Shown here: piece after piece, positions 17,617 through 25,422 of the stretch
Layout: each line of letters begins with the position of its first letter
Position numbering within the stretch: position 1 is the first letter of the stretch
NCBI GenBank assembly: GCA_022826505.1
Contig: JAJDUQ010000189.1
Coordinates: 1-64,000, forward strand
Length of the DNA: 64,000 bases
From: Gammaproteobacteria bacterium
Lineage (GTDB): Bacteria; Pseudomonadota; Gammaproteobacteria; HK1
Direction of reading: 5' to 3'
Translations under genes and position numbers: made by a program
The notes under the pieces: generated by a model
What the model was told of the DNA's origin: nothing
Seen by the model: only the letters and a program-made list of their open reading frames with translations
Database searches by the model: none

Positions 17617-18306
17617 GTGAACTCTCCGACGATCTCGGTCGTCGTTCCAGTGCTGGACGAGGCCGACACACTCGCGCATTCGTTGCGACCGCTTCAATCC
17701 GAACGCGGGCATGGTGTCGAGGTGATCGTGGTCGACGGTGGCAGCCGGGATCGGAGCCGATGTGTCGCTGCGCCGCTTTGCGACCGCTTGCTCTGCGCGC
17801 CACGAGGCCGTTCACGACAGATGAACGCGGGGGCTGCGGCTGCCTGCGGATGGGCGCTGGTGTTTCTTCACGCGGATACGCGGCTTCCATCCGGGTGGTG
17901 CGAGCTGGTTCTCCGAGCCCTTGAAACCCGGGACCGCAAATGGGGCCGATTCGACGTGCGGCTCGACGGCGCTCACCCGATGTTGCGCGTGATCGAGCGC
18001 GCGATGAACCTGCGGTCTCGTCTGAGCGGAATCGCCACGGGCGATCAGGCGATCTTCACCACACGCGACGCATTCCGGGAAGCCGGCGGATTTCCCGACA
18101 TCGCCCTCATGGAAGACGTGGCGCTCAGTCGTGCGCTGCTGACTCGATCACGTCCGGTCTGTCTGCGCAATGCAGTGACGACGTCGAGTCGGCGGTGGGA
18201 GCGCAATGGAATCGCCCGTACCATCGTCCTGATGTGGCGCCTGCGACTCGAATACGCGCTCGGCGTCGATCCCGAGAAGCTCGCGCGTCTCTATCGCGGC
18301 GGCTGA
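17617..18306 (+). CDS. Family 2 glycosyltransferase (TIGR04283-like)
   Basis: This is a 229-residue GT-A transferase starting at a GTG 37 bases after arsS. It has the nucleotide-binding start ISVVVPVLDEADTLAHSL, VIVVDGGSRDRS, and an acidic metal motif in FLHADTRLP. The family is named for arsenosugar or rSAM/selenodomain loci ('transferase 2'). It probably transfers or modifies the sugar part of the product made by the neighbouring radical SAM protein. The donor sugar cannot be read from sequence. Four bases separate its stop codon from the next start. Confidence 0.85.
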   Translation: MNSPTISVVVPVLDEADTLAHSLRPLQSERGHGVEVIVVDGGSRDRSRCVAAPLCDRLLCAPRGRSRQMNAGAAAACGWALVFLHADTRLPSGWCELVLRALETRDRKWGRFDVRLDGAHPMLRVIERAMNLRSRLSGIATGDQAIFTTRDAFREAGGFPDIALMEDVALSRALLTRSRPVCLRNAVTTSSRRWERNGIARTIVLMWRLRLEYALGVDPEKLARLYRGG

Positions 18307-18309
18307 GCG

Positions 18310-18924
18310 GTGGCATTCGACTGCCGAATCGTGGTCATGGCTCGTGCGCCGGTCGCCGGGAAGACCAAGCGCCGGCTGATCCCGGCCATCGGGGCAGAGC
18401 GCGCTGCCGCCCTGCATCGGGCCATGATTCACCGCGCAGTCACGGCGGCGCTGGCCAGCGACGTGGGGCCGGTGGAACTGTGGTGTACCCCGAATGCCGA
18501 TCACGAGGTGTTCCAGACGCTGCGGCGCCGGGTGAAGGTCACGCTGCACTCGCAGGTCGGAGCGGATCTCGGGGCGAGGATGCTTGGAGCAATCGAGAAG
18601 CGATCCGGCGCGACTGCGGTTATCGGAACCGACTGCCCGTTTCTGGAGCCCGGCGATTTCGTTCGTACTGCCGGTGTCCTGCGCTGTTCGGATGCGGACG
18701 TGGTCATTGTTCCCGCCATGGACGGTGGCTACGTGCTGATAGCGGTCGATAAACCCCGACCCGAGTTGTTTGCGAAGGTCGACTGGGGTACCGGGCACGT
18801 ACTCGCACAGACTCGAGACCGGGCTCATGCGGCGCGACTGAGGCTGCTGGAGCTCGAACCCCGGCCAGACATCGATCGTCCCGAGGATCTCGAGGCGCTC
18901 GATGGTCTGCTGAGCTGGAGATGA
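18310..18924 (+). CDS. TIGR04282-like transferase (CofC/DUF2064 fold)
   Basis: This is a 204-residue nucleotidyl/glycosyl-transferase-like protein, starting at a GTG within the last bases of the preceding unit. N-terminal IVVMARAPVAGKTKRRLIPA is the nucleotide-binding loop of the DUF2064 family; VIGTDCPFLEP, PAMDGGYVLIAV and WGTGHVLAQT are further conserved blocks. In other genomes it is 'transferase 1' of the rSAM/selenodomain arsenosugar set. It forms a three-gene unit with arsS and the family 2 transferase. Confidence 0.85.
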   Translation: MAFDCRIVVMARAPVAGKTKRRLIPAIGAERAAALHRAMIHRAVTAALASDVGPVELWCTPNADHEVFQTLRRRVKVTLHSQVGADLGARMLGAIEKRSGATAVIGTDCPFLEPGDFVRTAGVLRCSDADVVIVPAMDGGYVLIAVDKPRPELFAKVDWGTGHVLAQTRDRAHAARLRLLELEPRPDIDRPEDLEALDGLLSWR

Positions 18925-19137
18925 CTCGGAATTCGGCCGTGTCGTAGCGCAGAGAGGTCGGTGATGGTGACGAGTCATGGCTGGTGTCGGCGTGTCCGGG
19001 CTATCTGAATCGTAGATCCTCCGTCGAGATGAATAGTACTTAATAACAATGGAATACATGAAAAATATAACTTTTATCTTGAACTTTTTCATGCAGTTTC
19101 GTAGTCTCTGGCGGAGTTGCCACCTGGTCCCAGCGTC
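18925..19137 (+). promoter_or_regulatory. AT-rich promoter region of the PBP1b gene
   Basis: The centre of this gap (about 19010-19100) is strikingly AT-rich. It holds a perfect 9-bp inverted repeat, CATGAAAAA (19057-19065) and TTTTTCATG (19085-19093), with a 19-base loop. A sigma-70-like promoter overlaps it: TTGAAC (19079-19084), 17 bases, then TAGTCT (19102-19107). This would start transcription about 25 bases before the gene. The inverted repeat overlaps the -35 box, so it could be an operator. This is inferred from sequence only. Confidence 0.45.
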
Positions 19138-21462
19138 ATGGCGCGACGCCGCTCCGAGTCGAGCCCCGCCAAACGCCGACGAACGAGATCCGGATCGTCG
19201 CGCGGGTCGAGCCGCCGGCGCGGCTTTCGGCGGTTTCTAGTCAAGGCCTGTGCCATCGGCGCGGTGGTGCTGGCCGGGTACATCGTCTGGCTGGACTACC
19301 GGGTTCGCGACGAGTTCGAAGGCAAACGATGGGCAGTGCCTGCCCGCGTGTTCGCTCGGCCCCTCGAACTCGCTCCCGGAATGCTGCTGAAGGCCGACTC
19401 GCTCGAGAGGGAGCTGAAGCTCGCCGGCTACCGACGGGTACGTTCCGCGTTTCGGCCAGCGAGCTTCGAGCGCAACGGAGAGCGGATTCGGCTCGTGACC
19501 CGTGATTTCACCTACGCTGACGGTCCCGCGCCGTCTCGCCGGGTGACGGTGTCCGTGTCCGGGGGGCGTATTGGTGACGTGGAGGTCGATGGCGTGTCCG
19601 GCTCCCGGATACGAGTCGATCCGGCAGAAATCGCCCGGGTCTATCCCGCGCACCGCGAAGACCGCGTGTTGTTGCGACTCGATGATGTTCCGCCCGCGTT
19701 CCTGGCTGTCTTGCTGGAAGTCGAGGACCGCCGGTTCTACCACCACTTCGGGGTCGATCCACTGGCAATTGCGCGTGCGGCGTGGACGAACCTGCGCGCA
19801 GGAAGAACCGTACAGGGCGGAAGCACGCTGACCCAGCAGCTCGCCAAGAATTTCTTCCTTTCAGCCGAACGGACGTTCAGCCGCAAGCTGAACGAGGCGC
19901 TCATCGCATTGCTGCTGGAGTGGCGGTACTCCAAGCCCGTGCTGCTGGAGGGATACCTGAACGAGGTGTACCTCGGTCAGCACGGCGCGCACGCGATCCA
20001 CGGTTTCGGCCGTGCCGCTCGCTACTATTTCGGGCGCGGGCTCGCCGATCTCGACCTCGACGAAATGGCATTGCTTGCCGGAATGGCGCGCGGACCTTCG
20101 TACTACGATCCGCGCCGGCATCCGGAGCGGGCGAAGAGGAGAAGGAATCGGGTGATCGATCGACTCGAAGCGCGGGGGATCGCCGACTCGGCGGCGGCGG
20201 ATCGCGCGAGGAGCGAGCCACTGGGCGTATCTCGCCGCCCGCCTCCCGGATCGGCACGTTTCCCGGCGTTCGTCGACCTGGTGCACCGGCAACTTCGGCG
20301 GGACTACCCGGGCAGCGTGCTGCGCAGCGAGGGATTGCGCATCTTCACGACCCTCGACCCCACGATTCAGCTCGCGTCCGAATCGGCGCTCGAGCGGTCG
20401 ATGCCGCTCCTCACGCGACGAAGTGGCGGTGCCCGCGGCGAACTCCAGGCCGCAATTGCAGTGACGGATGCCCGGTCCGGCGAAGTGCTGTCCATTGTGG
20501 GAGACAATGATCCACGCCGCGTCGGGTTCAACCGCGCGCTTGATGCCGTCCGTCCGGTCGGCTCTGTCGTCAAGCCCGCGATCTACCTCGCCGCGTTGAC
20601 GGAGCCCCAGTTCCACCTCGCCTCCTTCGTTCGCGACGATCCGGTGCAGGTGGACGGCCCCGACGGACCGTGGAGGCCCAGAAACCACGACGGCCGCACG
20701 CATGGGGCGGTGATGCTGCGGGACGCGCTGGTGCATTCATACAATCTTGCGACGGTCCGGCTCGGGCTCGACGTCGGACTGGAACGAGTGACCGATACGA
20801 TCCGGGCACTTGGAGTGTCACGACCGTTCGCCACCTACCCGGCGCTGTTGCTCGGCACCCTGGAGCTCGCACCGATCGAGGTGAACGCCATGTATCAATC
20901 GCTCGCGACGGGCGGGCTGCGACAACCGTTGCGGGCCATACGAAGCGTCACGGATCGGCACGGGCGTTCGCTCGCCCGTTACCCCGAGCGCTCGACCCGT
21001 GTCGCCGATGGTGACGCGGTGTTCCTCGTCACCCACGCGTTGCGCGGAGTGCTGAGCGAAGGTACCGGACGCAGAGCACGGGAACTTCTGGCTCGCGGTC
21101 AGATTCTGGCGGGAAAGACCGGGACGACCAATGGCCTGCGCGACAGTTGGTTTGCAGGCTACGGTGCGGAACGGGTCGCGGTGGTATGGGTCGGGCGCGA
21201 CGACAACCGACCCGCGAACCTGAGCGGTTCAAGCGGAGCATTGGAAGTCTGGGCCCGTCTCATGCGCGAAATCGGTGAGCATTCGGTGTCCGATGTCGCT
21301 CCTCGAGGCGTGGAATGGCACTGGGTGAGCCGGGACGCAGGAAGGCGCATCGAGCGCGAATGCTCCGATGCGGTTCGGCTTCCGTTCGTCCATGGACGAC
21401 TCCCGCCCGAGGGTCGGTGCGGGACGCGAACCGCCGGGCGCGGCGGTGCCGAAGCCTCCTGA
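19138..21462 (+). CDS. mrcB: Bifunctional peptidoglycan synthase PBP1b-like
   Basis: This is a 774-residue class A penicillin-binding protein that polymerises and cross-links peptidoglycan at the inner membrane. A basic cytoplasmic tail (RRRTRSGSSRGSSRRRG) precedes one TM helix (ACAIGAVVLAGYIVWL) and a UB2H-like region. The glycosyltransferase domain follows, with the catalytic glutamate in EVEDRRFYHHFGVD (about residue 195) and GGSTLTQQLAKNFFL. The transpeptidase has SVVK (Ser about 475), SYN in HSYNLATVRLG, and KTGTTNG (about 660). I used the ATG at 19138; the track start is a TTG at 19117. Length and domain order match PBP1b rather than PBP1a. Confidence 0.92.
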   Translation: MARRRSESSPAKRRRTRSGSSRGSSRRRGFRRFLVKACAIGAVVLAGYIVWLDYRVRDEFEGKRWAVPARVFARPLELAPGMLLKADSLERELKLAGYRRVRSAFRPASFERNGERIRLVTRDFTYADGPAPSRRVTVSVSGGRIGDVEVDGVSGSRIRVDPAEIARVYPAHREDRVLLRLDDVPPAFLAVLLEVEDRRFYHHFGVDPLAIARAAWTNLRAGRTVQGGSTLTQQLAKNFFLSAERTFSRKLNEALIALLLEWRYSKPVLLEGYLNEVYLGQHGAHAIHGFGRAARYYFGRGLADLDLDEMALLAGMARGPSYYDPRRHPERAKRRRNRVIDRLEARGIADSAAADRARSEPLGVSRRPPPGSARFPAFVDLVHRQLRRDYPGSVLRSEGLRIFTTLDPTIQLASESALERSMPLLTRRSGGARGELQAAIAVTDARSGEVLSIVGDNDPRRVGFNRALDAVRPVGSVVKPAIYLAALTEPQFHLASFVRDDPVQVDGPDGPWRPRNHDGRTHGAVMLRDALVHSYNLATVRLGLDVGLERVTDTIRALGVSRPFATYPALLLGTLELAPIEVNAMYQSLATGGLRQPLRAIRSVTDRHGRSLARYPERSTRVADGDAVFLVTHALRGVLSEGTGRRARELLARGQILAGKTGTTNGLRDSWFAGYGAERVAVVWVGRDDNRPANLSGSSGALEVWARLMREIGEHSVSDVAPRGVEWHWVSRDAGRRIERECSDAVRLPFVHGRLPPEGRCGTRTAGRGGAEAS

Positions 21463-21781
21463 CGGATCTCCGGATCCGCACCGCGCAGGCATGTAGCATA
21501 CTGCCGGCGACCATCGCCACCGCGCACGAGGGGGGCAGGGCGTCCCTCGCACAACGTCGGTGCCCGGCTGCGAGCGCGAGTCCGGCGGTATCCGCAGCGT
21601 GGAGAATCGACACCGGGCGTACCGCGTGCGATCGCATCTGCGAATCGGGCCCGGGTGATCGCCATGCGATCGGGTGCGGCGTCGTGTTCGGACACGCTTT
21701 CGTGCGACCCTGGCCGCTACGCCCGAGCACTTCGGTACGCCGCCTGCCACGGGGCGTGATGAGCACCGGTCGGGGGTGACC
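21463..21781. other. Non-coding gap between mrcB and amrS
   Basis: These 319 bases contain no reading frame with recognisable protein features; the track ORFs crossing them are shadows. A weak -10-like CATACT at 21497 has no matching -35. I see no RNA gene or clear repeat. Confidence 0.5.
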
Positions 21782-22882
21782 ATGCGCAAGCCGACGCAGT
21801 CCGTATCGGGAACGCCGACCAAGTACTGGCACGTCATCGACGACGGACGGGTGCAGTGCGACGTCTGTCCCCGGGCCTGCAAGTTGCGGGAAGGCCAGCG
21901 AGGTCTGTGCTTCGTGCGAGCTCGCGAGGGCGACGAAATCGTGTCGACGACCTATGGGCGGTCGAGCGGTTTCTGCGTCGATCCGATCGAGAAGAAGCCA
22001 CTCAATCATTTTCTCCCGGGGACGCCGGTCCTCTCGTTCGGCACCGCGGGATGCAATCTTGCATGCAAGTTCTGCCAGAACTGGGATATGAGCAAGTCCC
22101 GGCAGATGGACACGCTCGCCGATGTCGCCAGTCCGGACGCTCTCGCCCGCGCATCGGTGCGGCTCGGGTGCCGCAGCATTGCCTTCACGTACAACGACCC
22201 GATCGTCTTCCTCGAGTACGCCATCGATGTTGCGAGCGCGTGTCGCGCGCGCGGCGTTCGTTCGGTTGCGGTGACCGCCGGATACGTCAGCGACAGACCA
22301 CGCCGCGAGTTCTTCTCGTGGATGGATGCTGCGAACGTCGACCTCAAGGCATTCGACGAGCGGTTCTACTGGAAGGTGACGGGCGGTCATCTCGGACCGG
22401 TCCTGGAGACGCTCGAGTACATCCACCACGAAACCGACGTCTGGCTCGAAATCACGACACTCCTGATTCCGGGCGAGAACGATGGCAATGCGGAGATCGA
22501 CGCGATGACCGCGTGGATCGCGGATCGACTCGGGCCCGGGGTGCCATTGCATTTCACGGCGTTTCATCCGGATTGGAAAATGCTGGATCGGCCCTGCACA
22601 CCGGCCGCGACCCTCAACCGCGCCCGCGCTCGCGCCATGGCCAACGGACTGCGCTACGTCTACACCGGCAACGTGCACGACGCTCGTGGCGGTACCACGT
22701 TCTGTCACGGCTGTGGACGGGTGCTGATCGTTCGCGACTGGTACGTCCTCGAGCACTACTCTGTCGGAGACGACGGACGGTGCCCGGACTGCGGAACCGT
22801 GTGCGCGGGGGTGTTCGACGGTCCCGCGGGCGATTGGGGTCCGAGGCGCCGGCCGGTGCGAATTTCAAGCCCCCCGGCTTGA
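21782..22882 (+). CDS. amrS: AmmeMemoRadiSam radical SAM protein AmrS
   Basis: This is a 366-residue radical SAM enzyme of the AmrS (PflA-like, COG1180) group. An N-terminal Cys-rich block (CDVCPRACKLREGQRGLCFVR) precedes the cluster motif CNLACKFC (Cys91, Cys95, Cys98). Also present are IAFTYNDPIVFLEYAID, VDLKAFDERFYWKVTGG, and a C-terminal zinc-ribbon-like pair CHGCG...CPDCG. The family occurs with AmrA (AMMECR1) and AmrB (Memo) and has an incompletely understood role; neither partner is in this window. The ATG at 21782 was preferred over the track start, whose leader is unrelated. The stop lies within a hairpin that also covers the next promoter. Confidence 0.9.
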   Translation: MRKPTQSVSGTPTKYWHVIDDGRVQCDVCPRACKLREGQRGLCFVRAREGDEIVSTTYGRSSGFCVDPIEKKPLNHFLPGTPVLSFGTAGCNLACKFCQNWDMSKSRQMDTLADVASPDALARASVRLGCRSIAFTYNDPIVFLEYAIDVASACRARGVRSVAVTAGYVSDRPRREFFSWMDAANVDLKAFDERFYWKVTGGHLGPVLETLEYIHHETDVWLEITTLLIPGENDGNAEIDAMTAWIADRLGPGVPLHFTAFHPDWKMLDRPCTPAATLNRARARAMANGLRYVYTGNVHDARGGTTFCHGCGRVLIVRDWYVLEHYSVGDDGRCPDCGTVCAGVFDGPAGDWGPRRRPVRISSPPA

Positions 22883-22884
22883 AA
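22863..22884. terminator. Hairpin at the amrS stop codon
   Basis: TTTCAAGCC-cccc-GGCTTGAAA is a perfect 9-bp hairpin spanning the last codons of amrS. Its right arm contains the TTGAAA -35 box of the tRNA-fMet promoter. There is no T-run. Read-through from amrS into the tRNA operon may be limited here. Confidence 0.4.
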
Positions 22885-22908
22885 GTGCGACGCCAGTCTA
22901 CGTATCAT
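22879..22908 (+). promoter_or_regulatory. Promoter of the tRNA-fMet/rimP operon
   Basis: TTGAAA (22879-22884) and TATCAT (22903-22908) are spaced by 18 bases, a good sigma-70 match. The predicted transcription start lies within about 10 bases of the tRNA 5' end. Confidence 0.6.
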
Positions 22909-22920
22909 TCGCGGTCCTGG

Positions 22921-22997
22921 TGCGGGGTGGAGCAGTCTGGCAGCTCGTCGGGCTCATAACCCGAAGGTCGCAGGTTCGAATCCTGCCCCCGCTACCA
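22921..22997 (+). tRNA. Initiator tRNA-fMet (CAT)
   Basis: This is a 77-nt tRNA with encoded CCA and anticodon CAT. The three consecutive G-C pairs of the anticodon stem (TCGGG...CCCGA) mark it as an initiator. Position 1 and position 72 are T and T, so the end pair is unpaired as initiators require, but by U-U instead of the usual C-A. As in enterobacterial metY, it leads the rimP-nusA-infB operon. Confidence 0.93.
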
Positions 22998-23029
22998 ACA
23001 GTCTAGGGCCCGTTCGGGGCCGAACCGGG

Positions 23030-23053
23030 AAACCCCTTTCGAGGGGTTTTTTT
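23030..23053 (+). terminator. Intrinsic terminator after tRNA-fMet
   Basis: AAACCCC-tttcga-GGGGTTTTTTT is a textbook stem with seven Ts, about 30 bases after the tRNA. Some read-through must reach rimP unless another promoter lies downstream. Confidence 0.8.
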
Positions 23054-23095
23054 GTGGAGGTTCGGTGCGGATTTCGAACGGAGCGGATCGGGGAA

Positions 23096-23124
23096 GTGGG
23101 CCGTGCGCCCACTTTTTCGTTTTT
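23096..23124 (+). terminator. rimP leader hairpin with T-tract
   Basis: GTGGGC-cgtgc-GCCCAC is followed by TTTTTCGTTTTT, a second terminator-type hairpin about 150 bases before rimP. Hairpins of this kind form the conserved proteobacterial rimP leader. With NusA and antitermination factors encoded downstream, it may be an attenuator controlling the operon. Confidence 0.6.
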
Positions 23125-23271
23125 GCGGCGCACGGGCGAGCCGGGCGCAGGCGGTCGTCAGGCACATTTCCGGGAATACGAACGGGATGTAGCGAGTGAG
23201 GATGGGGAGGGCGCAGGTGGGGCTTCAGTGCGAAGAGTACCGACCGGTCCGACTTGCGGTGGACGGACACC

Positions 23272-23733
23272 ATGCGCGAACGAGAGACGCGGTTGTACGA
23301 GTTGCTCGAACCCACAGTGAATTCACTCGGGTTCGAACTGGTGGGTGTCCTGTGGCGCGACGGGCGTTCCCGTGGCCTGATCCGGATCTACATCGACCGC
23401 GACGAAGGAGTGACGGTGGACGACTGCGCACGGGTGAGCCATCGCGTCAACGGACTGCTCGATGTGGAGGATCCGGTGGCGGGCAAGTACGACCTCGAGG
23501 TGTCGTCGCCCGGCGTGGACCGACCATTGTTCGTCCCGCGCGACTTCGCGCGATTTGCGGGCGCCGACGTCGAAGTGACGTTGCGCAACCCGTTCGCGGG
23601 GCGTCGTCGCCTCAAGGGCACCCTCGGCGGATACCGGGACGGGCTCGTCTTGGTCGACGAGCACGGTACGGAGCACGGCTTCGCGATCTCGGAAATCGAG
23701 AGCGCGAACCTGGTGCCGCATTGGGAAAACTGA
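23272..23733 (+). CDS. rimP: Ribosome maturation factor RimP
   Basis: This is a 153-residue factor needed for 30S subunit maturation. Family segments are RIYIDRDEGVTVDDCARVSHRV, YDLEVSSPGVDRPL and GFAISEIESANLVPHW. I chose the ATG at 23272 (MRERETRLYELLEP); the track start is an upstream TTG. It is the first protein gene of the operon and lies 42 bases before nusA. Confidence 0.95.
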   Translation: MRERETRLYELLEPTVNSLGFELVGVLWRDGRSRGLIRIYIDRDEGVTVDDCARVSHRVNGLLDVEDPVAGKYDLEVSSPGVDRPLFVPRDFARFAGADVEVTLRNPFAGRRRLKGTLGGYRDGLVLVDEHGTEHGFAISEIESANLVPHWEN

Positions 23734-23775
23734 TTCAGAATCGTCGACCGGCGATTCACGGCACGAGCGCGTGAC

Positions 23776-25401
23776 ATGAGCAAAGAGATTCTGAGCGTCG
23801 TCGAGGTGGTTTCGGCCGAAAAGGGCGTTGCAGAGGAAATTATCTTCGAGGCGATTGAAGCCGCCCTGGCGAGCGCGACCCGCAAGCGACATCCCGAGGA
23901 TCTCGATGTGCGGGTCAGCATCGATCGCGAGACCGGCGACTACGAGACATTTCGGCGCTGGGAAATCGTCGACGACGCGTCCGTGGTCTTCACCCAGGAA
24001 GAGGCCGACGCAGCCCTGGAGAAGCTGCTCGCGGAGGTAGCGCCGCCCGAGGACGACGGCACCGCCGAGGAGGATGCCGAGGCGGTGGCCGGGCCCAGTG
24101 TCTTCGACCCGAACCGCCAGATTCTGTACAGCGACGCCTGCGAACGCCTTCCCGGACTGGACGTTGGAGACTTCGCCGAAGAGCCGATCGAGTCCGTGGC
24201 GTTCGGCCGCATTGCCGCACAGACCGCCAAGCAGGTCATCGTGCAGAAGGTTCGCGAGGCCGAGCGCGCTCAGGTCATCGAGGCCTACGAGAATCGAGTC
24301 GGCGAGATGGTCACCGGAGTCGTCAAGCGCCTGGAACGAGGCAGCATCATCCTCGACCTCGGCGGAAACGCGGAGGCGGTCGTCAACCGGGAGGAGGTCA
24401 TTCCCCGCGAAATCGTGCGCCCGGGCGACCGGCTTCGCGGGTATCTGCGCGAGGTGCGGCCGGAGGCTCGTGGTCCTCAATTGTTCGTCAGCCGCACGGC
24501 GCCCGAGCTCATGGTGAGCCTGTTCACCCTCGAAGTACCCGAAATCGCCGAGCGCTTGATTGAGATCATGGGATGCGCACGCGACCCCGGGTCGCGCGCG
24601 AAAATCGGGGTTCGCAGCAACGTGGCGCGAATCGATCCGGTGGGAGCGTGCGTGGGCATGCGGGGTTCCCGCGTACAGGCGGTGTCGAACGAGTTGGCGG
24701 GAGAAAGAGTCGACATCATCCTGTGGGACGAGAATCCGGCCCAGTACGTCATCAACGCGATGTCACCGGCTGAAGTGGTCTCGATCGTGGTCGACGAGGA
24801 ATCGCGGGCGATGGATGTCGCGGTGCACGAGGAGCAGCTTTCGCAGGCGATTGGCCGAGGTGGGCAGAACGTGCGTCTCGCCAGTCAGCTCACGCAGTGG
24901 CAGATCAACGTCATGACCGAACAGCAGGCTGACGAAAAGAACGAGATGGAGGCTGGCAAGTTCCTCAGTCTCTTCAGGGATCAGCTCGACGTCGACGAGG
25001 AGGTCGCACTGATTCTGCTCCAGGAAGGGTTCACCAGCATCGAGGAAGTGGCCTACGTGTCCGAGGCCGAGATGCTCGCAATCGACGAATTCGACGAGGA
25101 GATTTGTCGAGAGTTGCAGTCCCGGGCTCGCGACGTGCTGCTCATCCGCGAGATCGCGAGCGAAGAGGGTGTCTCGAGTGGGGCCCCCGCCGAGGATCTT
25201 CTCCTCCTCGATGGGATGGACACGGAGCTCGCCTATGGTCTGGCGTCCAAGGGCGTCACGACCAGAGAGGAGCTTGCGGAGCTGTCGGTGGACGATTTCA
25301 CCGAAATCATGGACATCGATCCGGAACGTGCCGGGAAGCTGATCATGACCGCCCGAGCCATCTGGTTCGAGCAGGAAGAGGCCGAGAGCCAGTCGCGGTA
25401 G
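23776..25401 (+). CDS. nusA: Transcription termination/antitermination factor NusA
   Basis: This RNA polymerase-binding factor modulates pausing, termination and antitermination. In order it has an N-terminal domain (SVVEVVSAEKGVAEEIIFEAIE), the S1 domain around TGVVKRLERGSIILDLGGNAE, KH domains (GACVGMRGSRVQAVSNELAGE; AIGRGGQNVRLASQL) and two C-terminal acidic repeats. At 541 residues it is about 45 longer than the E. coli protein. Most of the excess is an acidic insertion in the N-terminal domain, around LAEVAPPEDDGTAEEDAE, before the conserved EEPIESVAFGRIAAQTAKQV. It lies in the rimP-nusA-infB operon. Confidence 0.96.
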   Translation: MSKEILSVVEVVSAEKGVAEEIIFEAIEAALASATRKRHPEDLDVRVSIDRETGDYETFRRWEIVDDASVVFTQEEADAALEKLLAEVAPPEDDGTAEEDAEAVAGPSVFDPNRQILYSDACERLPGLDVGDFAEEPIESVAFGRIAAQTAKQVIVQKVREAERAQVIEAYENRVGEMVTGVVKRLERGSIILDLGGNAEAVVNREEVIPREIVRPGDRLRGYLREVRPEARGPQLFVSRTAPELMVSLFTLEVPEIAERLIEIMGCARDPGSRAKIGVRSNVARIDPVGACVGMRGSRVQAVSNELAGERVDIILWDENPAQYVINAMSPAEVVSIVVDEESRAMDVAVHEEQLSQAIGRGGQNVRLASQLTQWQINVMTEQQADEKNEMEAGKFLSLFRDQLDVDEEVALILLQEGFTSIEEVAYVSEAEMLAIDEFDEEICRELQSRARDVLLIREIASEEGVSSGAPAEDLLLLDGMDTELAYGLASKGVTTREELAELSVDDFTEIMDIDPERAGKLIMTARAIWFEQEEAESQSR

Positions 25402-25422
25402 AGAGTTCCAGGAGTCACTGAG

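Noticed and set aside
19049-19240. Small hydrophobic ORF MEYMKNITFILNFFMQ in the AT-rich patch
   Set aside because: It has no ribosome-binding site, soon runs into mrcB in the wrong frame, and its hydrophobicity is explained by the AT-rich promoter sequence.
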